Shown: positions 13,201 to 28,200 of the stretch, piece after piece
Layout of the letters: each line of letters begins with the position of its first letter
Numbering within the stretch: position 1 is the first letter of the stretch
DNA from: Argopecten irradians
Lineage: Eukaryota; Mollusca; Bivalvia; Pectinida; Pectinidae
Assembly (NCBI RefSeq): GCF_041381155.1
Contig: NC_091135.1
Span: 56,867,997-56,931,996 of the forward strand
DNA length: 64,000 bases
Direction of reading: 5' to 3'
Notes under the pieces: generated by a model
What the model saw: only the letters and a program-made list of their open reading frames with translations
The model's database searches: none
What the model was told of the DNA's origin: nothing
Program-made: the position numbers and the translations under genes

Positions 13201-16200
13201 TGAATATATATTGGTATAAATGTTAGAAAGATTGAATATATATTGGTATAAATGTTAGAAAAATGAAACAGCTTTCTAACCCATTGATTCGATCTGTATC
13301 AATGTACATTAAATATCAAAGAAACACAATTTAACAAAGCATGACAATTATTGACTCGTGCCCTATCCGGGCCTCGAACTCACAATATACGGAACCCAAA
13401 TGGGCAATTGCCTAGCCAAACATACCTGCACCTTCTACCACTGCGCATCTACATCCCCCAACATGCTTTGTTAAATTGTGTTTCTTTGATATTTAATGGA
13501 CATTATGTATACACATTTTCTTGGGGTCTTAATCCAATTTTATCCTTTTCCAGATTTATGGAATCTGAGTTAGAATTAAATGATGTAGTACAAGAAATGC
13601 ATGTAATTGCTACGATACCAGAACAATATCACATTTTAGTGGATCTCAACACAGTCACTTCATTGATGCAGTTAGTAGCTCATGAAAATACAGGTGAGAT
13701 AATTATTCTGTTATATCATTGACACATTCACTAACTGATGAAAATACAGGTGAGATAATTATTCTGTTATATCATTGACACAGTCACTAACTGATGAAAA
13801 TACAGGTGAGATAATTATTCTGTTATATCATTGACACAGTCACTAACTGATGAAAATACAGGTGAGATAATTTTTCTGTTATATCATTGACACATTCACT
13901 AACTGATGAAAATACAGGTGAGATAATTATTCTGTTATATCATTGACACAGTCACTAACTGATGAAAATACAGGTGAGATAATTATTCTGTTATATCATT
14001 GACACAGTCACTAACTGATGAAAATACAGGTGAGATAATTATTCTGTTATATCATTGACACAGTCACTAACTGATGAAAATACAGGTGAGATAATTATTC
14101 TGTTATATCATTGACACTGTCACTAACTGATGAAAATACAGGTGAGATAATTATTCTGTTATATCATTGACACAGTCACTAACTGATGAAAATACAGGTG
14201 AGATAATTATTTGTCACTTCATTTATACAGTTAAAGTACCTACAGTCAGTGCCTAGTAACTGTCCCACATGAATTAAACTCAGAATGCAGGAGGGTTAGT
14301 GCTAATATTAATGTAATCACTCAGCCACTGGACCCCAATGTATACTGAATATTGTTATAGATTAAACTTTGTCGGACTGAATATTAATCTAGAAAGAATT
14401 TGACCTGGCTGAATATTGACCTAGACTGAACCTTGTCTGGTTGAATATTCACCTAGACTGAACTGACCTGGTTGATAATGAATATTGACTAAATCTGAAC
14501 CTGACATGGTTGATTATTGACCTTGACTGAACCTGACATGGTTGATTATTGACCTAGACTGAACCTGACATGGTTGATTATTGACCTAGACTGAACCTGA
14601 CATGGTTGATTATTGACCTAGACTGAACCTGACATGGTTGATTATTGACCTAGACTGAACCTGACATGGTTGATTATTGACCTAGACTGAACCTGACATG
14701 GTTGATTATTGACCTAGACTGCACCTGACATGGTTGATTATTGACCTAGACTGAACCTGACATGGTTGATTATTGACCTAGACTGAACCTGACATGGTTG
14801 ATTATTGACCTAGACTGAACCTGACATGGTTGATTATTGACCTAGACTGAACCTGACATGGTTGATTATTGACCTAGACTGAACCTGACATGGTTGATTA
14901 TTGACCTAGACTGAACCTGACATGGTTGATTATTGACCTAGACTGAACCTGACATGGTTGATTATTGACCTAGACTGAACCTGACATGGTTGATTATTGA
15001 CCTAGACTGAACCTGACATGGTTGATTATTGACCTAGACTGAACCTGACATGGTTGATTATTGACCTAGACTGAACCTGACCTGGTTGAATATTGACATC
15101 GGCTGAACCTGACCTTGTTGAATATTGATCTCTTTCTTGATTTTCTTGGAATTTGATATTTAATCAAATTAGGTTTTATATCAAGTATTATTAAGAAGCT
15201 GATACATTGTATTTGAATTGAAGTGTTTTCCATCCTGTAAGAAATTGCTTCATTTTTTTTCAGATATATCCATTGCTGTAGTGGATTTAATACAGGAACT
15301 AACTGATGTTGATACACTCAACGAAAGTGATGAAGGGGCTACTGCTCTTATAGACTCGTTGGTAGGAAAATCCATTGTTGATAACCATATATCTGTTTCT
15401 TATTGACTCATTAGTGAATTGATCCCTGGTGAGTTGATCCCTATTTCATGAGTGTTACTGTCTTATTGACTCATTGGTGAGTTGATCCCTCCCTCATGAG
15501 TGTTACTGTATGATTGACTCATTGGTGAGTTGATCCCTCACTCATGAGTGTAACTGTCTTATTGACTCATTGGTGAAGTGATCCCTCACTCATTAGTGTT
15601 ACTGTTATTATTGACTCATTGGTGAGTTGATCCCTCACTCATGAGTGTTACTGTTATATTGACTCATTTGTGAGTTAATACCTCAGTCATGAGTGTTACT
15701 GTCTTATTGACTCATTTGTGAGTTGATCCCTCACTCATGAGTGTTACTCATATATAGACTCATTGGTGAGTTGATACTTCAGTCATGAGTGTTACTGTCT
15801 TATTGACTCATTGGTGAGTTGATCCCTCACTCATGAGTGTAACTGTCTTATTGACTCATTGGTGAAGTGATCCCTCACTCATTAGTGTTACTGTTATTAT
15901 TGACTCATTTGTGAGTTGATCCCTCACTCATGAGTGTTACTGTTATATTGACTCATTGGTGAGTTGATCCCTCACTCATGAGTGTAACTGTCTTATTGAC
16001 TCATTTGTGAGTTGATCCCTCACTCATGAGTGTTACTGTTATAATGACTCATTGGTGATTTGATACCTCAGTCATGAGTGTAACTGTCTTATTGACTCAA
16101 ATGTGAGTTGATCCTTCACTCATGAGTGTTACTGTTATATTGACTCATTGGTGAGTTGATACCTCAGTCATGAGTGTTACTGTCTTATTGACTCATTGGT

Positions 16201-19200
16201 GAGTTGATCCCTCACTCATGAGTGTTATTGTTATATTGACTCAAATGTGAGTTGATCCTTCACTCATGAGTGTTACTGTTATATTGACTCATTGGTGAAT
16301 TGATACCTCAGTCATGAGTGTAACTGTCTTATTGACTCATTGGTGAGTTGATACCTCAGTCATGAGTGTAACTGTCTTATTGACTCATTGGTGAGTTGAT
16401 ACCTCAGTCATGAGTGCAACTGTCTTATTGACCCATTGGTGAGTTGATACCTCACTCATGAGTGTAACTGTCTTATTGACTCATTGGTAAGTTGATCCCT
16501 CACTCATGAGTGTAACTGTCTTATTGACTCATTGGTGAGGTGATCCCTCACTCATAAATGTTACTGTCTTATTGACTCATTTGTGAGTTGATCCCTCACT
16601 CATGAATGTTACTGTCTTATTGACTCATTTGTGAGTCGATCCCTCACTCATAAATGTTACTGTCTTATTGACTCATTTGTGAGTTGATCCCTCACTCATG
16701 AATGTTACTGTCTTATTGACTCATTTGTGAGTTGATCCCTCACTCATAAATGTTACTGTCTTATTGACTCATTGGTGAGGTGATCCCTCACTCATAAATG
16801 TTACTGTCTTCTTGACTCATTTGTGAGTTAATCCCTCACTAATGAATGTTACTGTCTTATTGACTCATTTGTGAGTTGATCCCTCACTCATGAGTGTTAC
16901 TGTCTTATTGACTCATTTGTGAGTTGATCCCTCACTCATGAATGTTACTGTCTTATTGACTCTTACTGAGTTGATCCCTCACTCATTCCCTCCCAAGTCT
17001 CTAGTCAATAGAGAGGAAAAGTTATTACATGTTGTAATCGAATTATTTTTTCAGCTGGAGGCTCAGATTATAGCATTGTTAGTTCAGAATATGGACAGAC
17101 TTGATGAGAGTATAAAGGAAGAAGCAGACGGTGTACACAACACATTGGGTAATTACTGGTCTATACATGTGTTCAATAAGGATCGGTTATTTTATTTTGA
17201 AATTAATTGATTTGTAACATACATCAGGTTACATTATGATTATATGAAAAAGTAACAAATAAAATTTACTTAAAGTGGATGAATATTCAGTTAGTGGCTG
17301 TGTGGACTATAAGTATTTAAATGTAGACTGGGAAATATTATTTTATACTGCACGCCAAACAGTTGCTATATATTTTACCAGTTTGATGACATGAAAAAAT
17401 GCATTGTTTACCTTCAACTCATTAAAAAATTGTCATTGTATTTGTTCCGAGTAACTTTGTCATATTCTGAAAATATAGTCACGTCCTCAGTCTAACAAAC
17501 ACACAAATAATTGAAAATGATATTTAATGATGCTTAACAATAGATTTCTGATACTGGATAATATATTCTCTACACCAGACTCAATTCTATACATACTTTA
17601 TGATAACAGATTTAGATTGTAACATCACTTCAGGTTGCCAGCTAGCTTTGAAATTATTAAAAAAAAAAAAAAAAAAAATCCAATGATATAATTTTCAATT
17701 TATAGTTTCAAATTTAGCCTCCACTATATTGGTCAGATAAAATGCTCACACTCCAAAGAGGTTGGAGGGGGAAATCCCCTGGCCTCCCTCCTCCAATCTA
17801 TGTATCAAGCCTATACCCAGAGACATAGATATTATACTATATCTACGTCGCTGGTATACCATATGGAATTCCAGCACATAATTTATTCATGTCTTACTGC
17901 TCAAACAACTTGATGTTTCATCCATTAATCTGCTCCAAATATATTTTAAAACCAAAAAATTGACATAGCATGGGCATACTTCACCGCCGACCTTAATGTA
18001 CGCCATCGACACAGGGTCCTAAACATTATATCATGTTCTTGATTTATATAAATTATTATACATACAATTGATGCTTAAAGAAATGGCATTGAATTAACAA
18101 TTGCCATGCATTGCCAGTGGTTTTCAGTGCCTTGGATGCCCCTGGCACTGGCAAATCACTCGGAATTAGGATGTTTCCAAATTTGTCTGCCATTTCATCC
18201 AAGTCATCTAAACGCTTCCCAAAAGGTGTCTAACAAACGCTCAAATTATTTGGATATATTGTTTGTACTTCCGCTTTTATACTCCATCAGCTACATCATA
18301 TGTTCATCATTCGGCGCTGCATTGCGTGAGTTTGATTACACAGAGATTTAGAATTGAATTGCTATTTTTCAAATTGAACGGTTTAATTAAAATTAGAGGG
18401 TGTTAGAGTTGTTCTTCGGTATAAAAAGGCTTTCGCAAAAGATGCAAAAATAAGTTATTTCATTTTTGTAATTAGTGATTACCGTTAGCAAAATGCGCAA
18501 AATGTACAGAAAGTATGTGTGCAGCATAATGCAATTTAGCACACACTATGTGAAATATTAAGGTAACCCAATATATGTTACACTCAAATGCATTTTAAAA
18601 ATATGATGGCCAATATTTACATTTTAGTGTTTATTTAGATGTAAAGATATGGCATTAGTTTATACACAATTTAACATCAGTGTAAATCCAAACAGAGAAA
18701 AACCATCAACTGACAATTGAGAAATGTAATTTCTAATGTTACAGTTAAAATTGATGTCACATGGAGCTCATTTGGCAGATACAACATTTGACATGGCTTA
18801 GTAGATTCAAATATGCACTGTACAATGGCAATGTAAATACTAACCCCCACTTCATCTTTGTGTATACATTAATTTGTGGCTTTGATCAAGAGATCTTATT
18901 GATGATCGTTCATATTATGTTTTATACATTTAATAGTAAAATATTTGAACTTTGCTTGAGCTCTGTCAAATTGATATGAACATTTGTAGCTTGAGAAAAG
19001 AGTTAACAGTATTTGTATATTACATGTCATAAAAAGCACATTAGGTTATCAGTTTGTCTCCTTATTATATCACTAAAATTAATATTTTGTGGTTTTTTAT
19101 AGCTATTATAGAAAATATGATGGAGTTTCGCCCACAAATGTCGAGTGATGCAGCTCAACAGGGACTATTACAGTGGTTGCTAAAACGGATAAAGGTTTGT

Positions 19201-22200
19201 TTAAGGAGCTGTGCATACCTGTTTGATCTGATTAAGAACACACTTTGATGATGGCCAGGACAAATACCATAATTTGTACTCCATTAGGAATGGTTACCCA
19301 GTGTACCAATTATTTTTTGTTGTTGTTTTTTTCCACAAGAAGAAATCGAGAAGTTTTTCATATTTCAGCTCAAATGAAATTGACCCTTATATTAAGAAAT
19401 TTAAGGGAAAAACTAGCAATTATGAAATGGGAAAAAGCACATTATTTCGATTGCTTGGCATGATAAACTTTAATGATAATGTAATGATTATTTGTTTTCA
19501 GGCAAAGATGCCTTTTGATGCCAACAAACTCTACGCAAGTGAAATACTCGCCATATTACTTCAAAACAGTGAAGGTTTGTGGAAGCTTCATTGTAGCATA
19601 TTTAAGATAAAATCATGTCTAGTTGTCAGCTGTTTTACTTTCCTGTCAACTATGGTGATGTATTAAAGACATTTTATACATCACTGGCCTTTATGACATC
19701 TTTAAAGGCCCACTACCTTTCCGGAGCAAAACATAAAGGTTTCTTAAAACATTAATAACATACGAAAATATATACAGATGGCCTAAGATGAGGTTACAAC
19801 ACCACAGATACAATATGTATGCAAAATTTCCTGCGTAACATATGATAACAGTGGAGAGTCATCTCGCTATTTTGCCGTCTGGCGTAGTGATAGTCAACTA
19901 CTGCGCAGTATTTAGGACGACGGCGGGAAACATAAGACGACCCGCGTTATGAAAAATAACATTTTATTTATTTTAATCAAATTGTTCAGAAGATGATGAT
20001 ACGTGTAGTATTAACGGTAAGTTAATAACTTTTGCGACTCTACAAAATTATCGATCTCGTTTTAAATTCCTATTTTAAAAATTAAAAGCCGTTTCGGAAA
20101 GGTAGTGGCCCTTTAAGTCCTGGATGAGAACTTTCTAGGTTAAAAGTCAAAATTCAAGGTCATTTTATCAGGCTCAAATTTTGGATTTTGCAAACCAGAA
20201 CATAAACATTGTATGTCCATTTTTGGTTATGGTGTTATGACTTGATGAAGGAGAACATGGTCTAAATTATAATAGTCACCTGATTATACTAAACCTATTC
20301 TAAGTTCTAAATCATTCGGCCGTGTGTCAATATCTCTGGATCAAGAATTGAGGTAACATTTTGTAACAGCTTTTTAGTATAACAGGGACCAAGGAATCAA
20401 TTGACTATTGTAAATATTGTTTTTAGCCCACCATCATCAGATGGTGGGCTATTCAAATCGCTTTTTGTCCGTCGTCTGTCCTTCCATCTGTCCGTTAACA
20501 ATTCTTGTTACCGCTATTTCTCAGTAAGTACTGAAGGGATCTGTCTCACATTTCATATGTAGGTTCCCGTAGGGCTCTAGTTGTGCATATTGCGTTTTGG
20601 GACCGATCGGTCAACAAGTTGGCCGCCAGGCAGCCATCTTGGATTTTGATAGTTAAAGATTGTTATCGCTATATCTCAAAAAGTGCTGAAGGGATCTGTC
20701 TCACATTTCATATGTAGGTTCCCGTAGGGCTCTAGTTGTGCATATTGCGTTTTGGGACCGATCGGTCAACAAGTTGGCCGCCAGGCAGCCATCTTGGATT
20801 TTGATAGTTAAAGATTGTTATCGCTATATCTCAAAAAGTGCTGAAGGGATCTTTCTCAAATTTCATATGTAGGTTCCCCCAGGGCTCTAGTTGTGCATAT
20901 TGCGTTTTGGGATCGATCGGTCAACAAGATGGCCGCCAGGCAGCCATCTTGGATTTTGATAGTTAAAAATTGTTATCGCTATATCTCACAAAGTACTGAA
21001 GGGATCTTTCTCAAATTTCATATGTAGGTTCCCCTAGGGCTCTAGTTGTCCATAATACGTTTTTGGATCGATCGGTCAACAGAATGGCGGTCAGGCAGCC
21101 ATCTTGGATTTTGATAGTTGAAGTTTATTACTGCTGTTTCTCAGAAAGTACTGAAGTGATCTGTCTCAAATTTTATATGTAGTATGTTTGCACAAGTTTG
21201 AAAAGCAGAGAAAAGATCCCTCTTTCCATTATCAGACATAGATTATTCTTTGGTGGGCGCCAAGATCCCTCTGGTTTCTTTTGCAGAAAACAGAACAATG
21301 TTGGGTGATATAGATGGCATTGATATACTACTACAGCAGCTAGCGGTAAGCGCCTACACTTTTACTACTGAAAGTAGCTACGGCTCTTACTTATTTCATT
21401 TGATGTTTCAGTACCTTTTGTAAATGATAACATGTATTGATTAAACCTACATCTTAATTAAATGATACAATATACCCAATCTAATTAAGATTAGACTTAA
21501 TTAGACTCCACTACGATACTCTACGTTACGCTGAAAAACAAGATCTAGCAACTGTCCATTCAGGATCCCCTCAGCATGACGCCTTTCTTTGTGGCGCCAA
21601 GCTACGGCTCTTACTTATTTCATTTGAGTTTCAGTACCTTTTTGTAAATGATAACATGTATTGATTAAACCTACATCTTAATTAAATGATACAATATACC
21701 CAATCTAATTAAGATTAGACTTAATAGGCTCCACTACGATACTCTACGTTACGCTGAAAAACAAGATCTAGCAACTGTCCATTCAGGATCCCCCTCAGCA
21801 TGACGCCTATGATTAGCCAATCAGCGTGTTGCCTACAAAATCTTTGATGTGGTTGATTCATTCAGAAGTCTAAACGGCTAACAGTACATCTCCAGATGTT
21901 CCGATTCTAGGCCAGGGTTCATGCTGAGGTGACCCAGAGCTAGATGTTGTTAGATCTTGTATTGGAGTATAACATAGAGTATGGTAGTGGAGCGGAATTT
22001 CCCGTCTGATTTTAGTTTGATTTCAATATACTGTAAACCAACTTTGTTTCGTGTAAAAGGGTTTATTTCCGTAAATGAATAATTACTAAATATATATTGA
22101 AAGGAAATTCTATTAAATTTGCATTCCGTGAAAGCAAATTTCCACCGTTTTTTTTGAAGCTGAGATGTCGAAATTTAGTAGAGGCGAAAGAAAATTGATA

Positions 22201-25200
22201 ACAGTAAAAGCTGTGTTTCTATGTTATCTAAGTCACCAAGTCATATTATGTAAGGAGAGGACATAAATAGGCTACCCTGATGTCCAATCCTATTAACTCT
22301 TGTCATTAAATTGTTTGGAGATTTCATTCACCAGTTTTGAAATAATATACCAAAATGACAAAAAAAAACCACTTAGTTATAATCATGATGACTATTTTTA
22401 CCACAGACATACAAAAAACACGATCCTGGTAACAAAGAGGAAGTGGAAATGATGGAGAACTTTTTTAATTCGTTATGTTCATGTCTCATGCAGAACGCCA
22501 ACAGGGGGCGATTCCTCAGGGGTGAGGGTCTACAATTGATGAATCTCATGTTAAGGTATGACTGGAAATAAATTTTCAACTGAAGGATTATTTGACACTC
22601 TACATGTATATTACTTTTTAAGGGAAAAGATGTAATTAAAATCAGGTCAGAATCTGACATCTCAATCACCAGGAGGTGGGGTAAATTGTACTTCACTCAC
22701 ATCGACATGGTATCAAAATCAACGTATTACAATGACCACCTTTTGTGGAATGCATTTGAATATTTTTGTTTCTAATGTTTTCCATGTAAAAATGTAATGA
22801 TATTGTTCAATTTTGTTACAGAGAAAAGAAGATGTCACGAAACTGTGCTGTTAAAGTATTAAACCATGCCATGACAGGAACAGAAGGGGCAGACAACTGT
22901 CAAAAGTTTGTTGACATTTTAGGGTTGAGAACAATTTTTCCACTATTTATGAAAGCTCCAAAAAAAGGTCGTGCAGGACCTCAGTCCGAGGAACTTGAAG
23001 GTACTATCTCAGCTATAGCTTATATCGAATTGATACAAATTAATGTATTTCTTGAATATGAATTAAGACCTTTTGAGCAAATGAAAAGTAAAATGTACAA
23101 TGAATGGGAAGTTTTTAGTCTCAAGTGACCTATTCTAATTGCCTTTTATCCGCCATATGTATGTAAACAATTTACATTTTCGACTACTTCTCCAAAACTG
23201 CTGAAGCTATTTCAATGAAATTTGCACAAACTATCTAAGGCATAAGGCCAATCAAAATTGTGAACTATGTGGTCCCCACCCCCATGGGGCTGTGGGGGGC
23301 CAAAAGGGGTTAAATTGACTAAAATTTCAAAAATATTCTTCACCATTCACAGATGTGATATAATCAAATATTCTTCATAAATAGAAAGGTTTTAAGGTCG
23401 TTTACAAAACTTGTGAATTATATGACCCTGGGGTCACTCCTTTGCCCCTGGGGAGGGGGTTAAGTTTACTATAGTTTATATAGGGAAAACACATTTTTGA
23501 GCATTATTTGGTCATTTGTAATAAGCAATAAGTTAAATGTTGTCAGAATTATCAGTATAAGATGGCTATTGAATCATATTAACAAATTTTCCATGACTGA
23601 CCCCCAGAAGCCTTAGGGGTGGGGTTAAAAGGGGTCAAATAGGCTAAAACTTCAAAAATCTTCGTCTGAAATTCTGGAAATTGAAGAATCAAATATTCTT
23701 CATAGATAGAAAAGTCTTACAGTCCTTTACAAAAAAATGTAAATTATATGACCCTGGGGTCTCCTGTTTCCCCCTGGGGAGGGGGTCAAGTTTACTATAG
23801 TTTATAGGGAAAACACATTTATGATCTTTTTTTGCTCAATTTTCATAGGAAATAAGTCAAACTTGTTTATAATTACCGGCATAAGTCTGATGGAGATAGC
23901 ATTCTAACATCATATCCATATTGTCCCATCCAACCCCCTGGGGCCAGAGGGGCGGTGCCAAAAGGGGTCAAATAGGCTAAAACTTCAAAAATCTTCTTAT
24001 AAAATTCTGGAAATGGTAGAATCAAATACTCTTTATGAATGGAAAGGTTTTTTTTAAGGGGTTTTATAAAAATTGTGAATTATATGACCCTGGACTCTCA
24101 CGCTTTCCCCTGGGGAGGGCGGGGGGCAAGTTTACTTTAGTTTATATAGAAAAAACACATTCATGAACATTATTTGCTCAATTTTCTTAGCAAAAAATTA
24201 GTCAAACTTGATTAGAATTATTAGTCTGAGATATATCATTTTAACATCCATATCGGTCCTTGCTGATCCCATGGGGGACCAGAGGGCAGGGCCAAACAGG
24301 GTCAAAATGACTAAAATTTCAAAAAATCTTTATCTGAGTTCGCAGATTTGATGGAAGCAAATAATCTTCATAGGATTAAAAAGTCAAATTTATAAAATCA
24401 CTGATCTGCTTCAAGGGCATATATATAGATATATATATTCATATTGTGTCTTTGTTTTATTCTGTATCCGAACTCAGGTGACTGTTAAGGCACATGGGCC
24501 TCTTGTTTCATCTGAAATGAATTGAGTCTGAAACAGGTGAATGTTTTTGTGTCTGATACACAGTGCAACAGTAATTGAAAAGTTAAGTAACTGATTAAAT
24601 ATAATTCTTTTGTTCAGGTATAGTATCAAACATTAAATTGTATCATTCAAGGAATCAGGGCACCAAGTACATACAGTACTTTGAATTTCAAAAAGTTTGT
24701 GATCATTTGTTTCAGAACATGTATCATCAATCATAGCATCCACATTACGGAATTGTCAAGGACAGCAAAGACAGAGGCTGCTCAGTAAATTTACAGAAAA
24801 TGATCATGAAAAGGTAAAACATTTAGAACATCAAATCAGTGTTATATAATGTTTGTCTCCTGGAATTCCTTGTTAGTTTTAATTTTCCTGAATACTGGTA
24901 GAATATCATACACAATATATTCCTTAGCTTTATCATCTTTTTATCACCCACAGCTTTGAAATAGACTTAATGTTTCAAATGTATTAATAAACATGTACAA
25001 GTAAACAGTTACATTTGAAAAATGCATTACGTTTTGTTCTAGGATGTGGAATAAATATTAGCTTGATGATTGTAGTCTACAAAAATAACACTACATAAAA
25101 AATACACTTTTCACTTTGAACTGTTTGTTACTTTTGCTAGGTGGAGAGATTACTGGAATTACACTTTAAATATTTGGATAAAGTAAGGTCATGTGATGAA

Positions 25201-28200
25201 CAAATAGAAATTGAGAAGCAGGTAAGTTATTGTTGTTTTTTGATTTCCAAATGGTATAGAAGATTTTTTTTATTGCGATACTCTTTTGCCGCCGTCGTCG
25301 TCCGTCGTGCAACTTCCGTTAACATTTCCTTGTGAACGCAATAACTTGAGTAAATATAAAGCGAGCTTAATGAAACTTTGTGTGTAGACAAACATTGGAA
25401 AGATCTCAGACGGTTTCGAAAATCAGCTTGATTCAACATTAATTTACGGAGTTATTGCCCCTTGCACTGATAATTATTATTGAACCTTGTGAACACATTA
25501 ACATTAGTAAATATGAACCGTGCCTAATGAAACTTTGTGTGTAGACTAACATTGAAAAGATCTCAGACGAGTTTAAAAATCAGCTTGATTTGACAATAAT
25601 TTATGGAGTTATTTCCCTTTGCACTAAAAATATTATTGGACCTTGTGAATACGATTACTTGAATAAACATGCACTCAGCTTCATGAAACTTTGTATGCAT
25701 ACTAAAATTGGAAAAAATATCTTACAAGTTCGAAAATCAACCTGATTAGATTGTAGCTGATGGAGTTATTGCCCTTTGCAATTTTAATTACCGTAAATAC
25801 TTGTGTAATTTGCGCACTTTTTCTGTGCAAAATTAAAATTTGAAGTTGGGGGTGCGCAAATTACATTGATAGAGGAGATTTAAAAATTTTACGGGGAAAA
25901 AAATCTGTCCATTCTGAGGGGCTGACGATCTATGAATGTTAAGGTACCGCTCTGTGTATGGTAGCCATTTTATATGATACAAGGTATTAAAGATTGTAAA
26001 AACAATGCCTCACCTATTAAAGTGGATTATCTAAGGCTAATTAAAGTGTTAAGTTATGATCACATTGTCTTGTTTCCATTTGCCCTGAGAATTCAATGGC
26101 GACTGACTGAGAGCATGGCTTCTACTGACAGCAAGCGATGTATACCCTGTGCACCTCGTAGTATAATGGGACAGCCACAATCAGTGACTTTGGCCGGGTC
26201 AATCTAGTTTACCTGTATTTTTTTAGGGGAGAGAGGCTGTAGAGAAAGTCTGTAGAGAGTGTGTGTGTATACACAAACATACGTATACCCCAGCTGCAGG
26301 CCGTGTGCAAAAAGTCAAAACACACGTGGGATTTATAAGATGCCTAAACTGACCTATATTTAGGACTTTTAATAAGTGGTTTGCAATTTTATTACTGCAG
26401 AATTAACAAGCTACAAGGTTAGTGACATATTCAACCGTATTGATAAATATAATTAGCCATTAGCTTTGCACATGAAACCTTACGTAGGGCCCAGCTGAAG
26501 GCCGTGTGCAAAAAGTCAAAACACACGTGGGATTTATAAGATGCCTAAACTGACCTATATTTAGGACTTTAATAAGTGGTTTGCAATTTTATTACTGCTG
26601 AATTAACAAGCTACAAGGTTAGTGACATATTCAACCGTATTTATAAATATTATTAGCCATCAGCTTGGATCTGGTACCGTACAGGTAGTGAGTTTACTCG
26701 CAATGTGATTGTTGCAAGCTAACATACGTATCCGCTAGCCGATTGCTGTTGATTGTTAATGATCTCAAACACACTAATTACTTATTGTGACAATTTTAAA
26801 CAAATAGATTCAAATCTTTTTAAATGTTCCTGATTACTATTCATGTGTAATATCTCAAAGCATTGACATGTGCACGGAGTACGGCGGACCGGACCGCCGA
26901 TGTTTTAGACATCTGCAAGATATTTTAGTTTCAGGTTAAGGTGGCCAATAAAAGAAAACAAACACGATGCGGTTTTAATATGTTATTTCTTCTTAATACA
27001 ACACTTCTTTGTGCAAGTTGTCAAGCATTTCAGGGGAATATTTTGCATTGAAATTGTCACCTTCATACATCGATTTTGGGACTCCCTGGACATCGTTTTT
27101 TCCCAAAATTTTTGATGCGCAAAATATACTGATAGTAGATCTCTTTTTTTCAGCATTTTCAGCCCTAAAAAGTACCTGCGCAAATTATACAAGTTTTTAC
27201 GGTATTGAACCTTGTGAACACAGTAATGTAAGTAAATATGCACCAAGCTTAATGAAACTTTGTATGTAGACCTATTAGAGGTATGTTCCTATTTTGTGAA
27301 CAAAAGACATTAGTTGGCTAGTAAATTACATAAATAATTTATTTCAAATATCAGGTGACCGTTAAGGCCCATGGGCCTCTTGTTTCTCTTTGTATGACAC
27401 AAAGTCTAGGTGTAACACATTGATTTACTGACAAAATACAACTAGTGTTGGTATCTGTCGTGACCTATCAACTGATGCCGCGGCTCAGTAGCTATCGTGA
27501 TAGGTGAGCGAGCCGATACAGCAATTAGACAATTGAAGCATGTAATCTCGGCTATGATTGGTTGAAATAGCTCCATGGGCGTGGCTACAAAACGAAGAAC
27601 AATCTTTCAAGAGTGAATAATTCATAAAATAGCAACAACATACAACACTGATATTATCAAACATATCATTTCTTTATAAGCCTCAATCACAACAGTCTTT
27701 TCCATAGGGCCTAGTAAATAAATACACATATACACATTTCTCCAACAGATTAGGATGAAATGAATCTTTGATTTCTATGATAGCAGTTGTAATTGCGTTA
27801 TTCAATAAAGTCGTACTTTAGCCGTGGGTTTTTCTGCAATCCGTGTCTTATGAGTCGAAATATATATTCCGCTACATTAAATCTGGAGACTGATATTTAT
27901 ATAACAAAATAACACCTGGCTGCAACAACGTACGGTAGATGGTCGTCGCCAAAGCTGCGATTCCGTCCCATTAACCGTAGTGTTTCAAAACATCCAGAGG
28001 TGAAAATGATACATTTCATGTGTCATGTAAATTTGCAATTAAATTCAACAGTATTCAACATTTCTAAAATAAAGTGATTATCCTTTTACCCACCTTCATG
28101 TCTAAATTATGTTTGTAAGCACATTTCGACTCACATCTCTGACACGGTTAACTTGGCTGCCATTATGCTTCTCATTACTTTACCATATTTGGAATAACTT

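Noticed and set aside
15341-16990. CRISPR-like array of regularly spaced repeats
   Set aside because: The units are contiguous tandem repeats without unique spacers, in a eukaryotic intron. The same holds for the other arrays.
23112-24507. Possible coding exon extension after CTNNBL1 exon 11
   Set aside because: The frame runs only 40 codons past the donor at 23001. The sequence is a pearl-type repeat, and the protein continues in phase at 24716.
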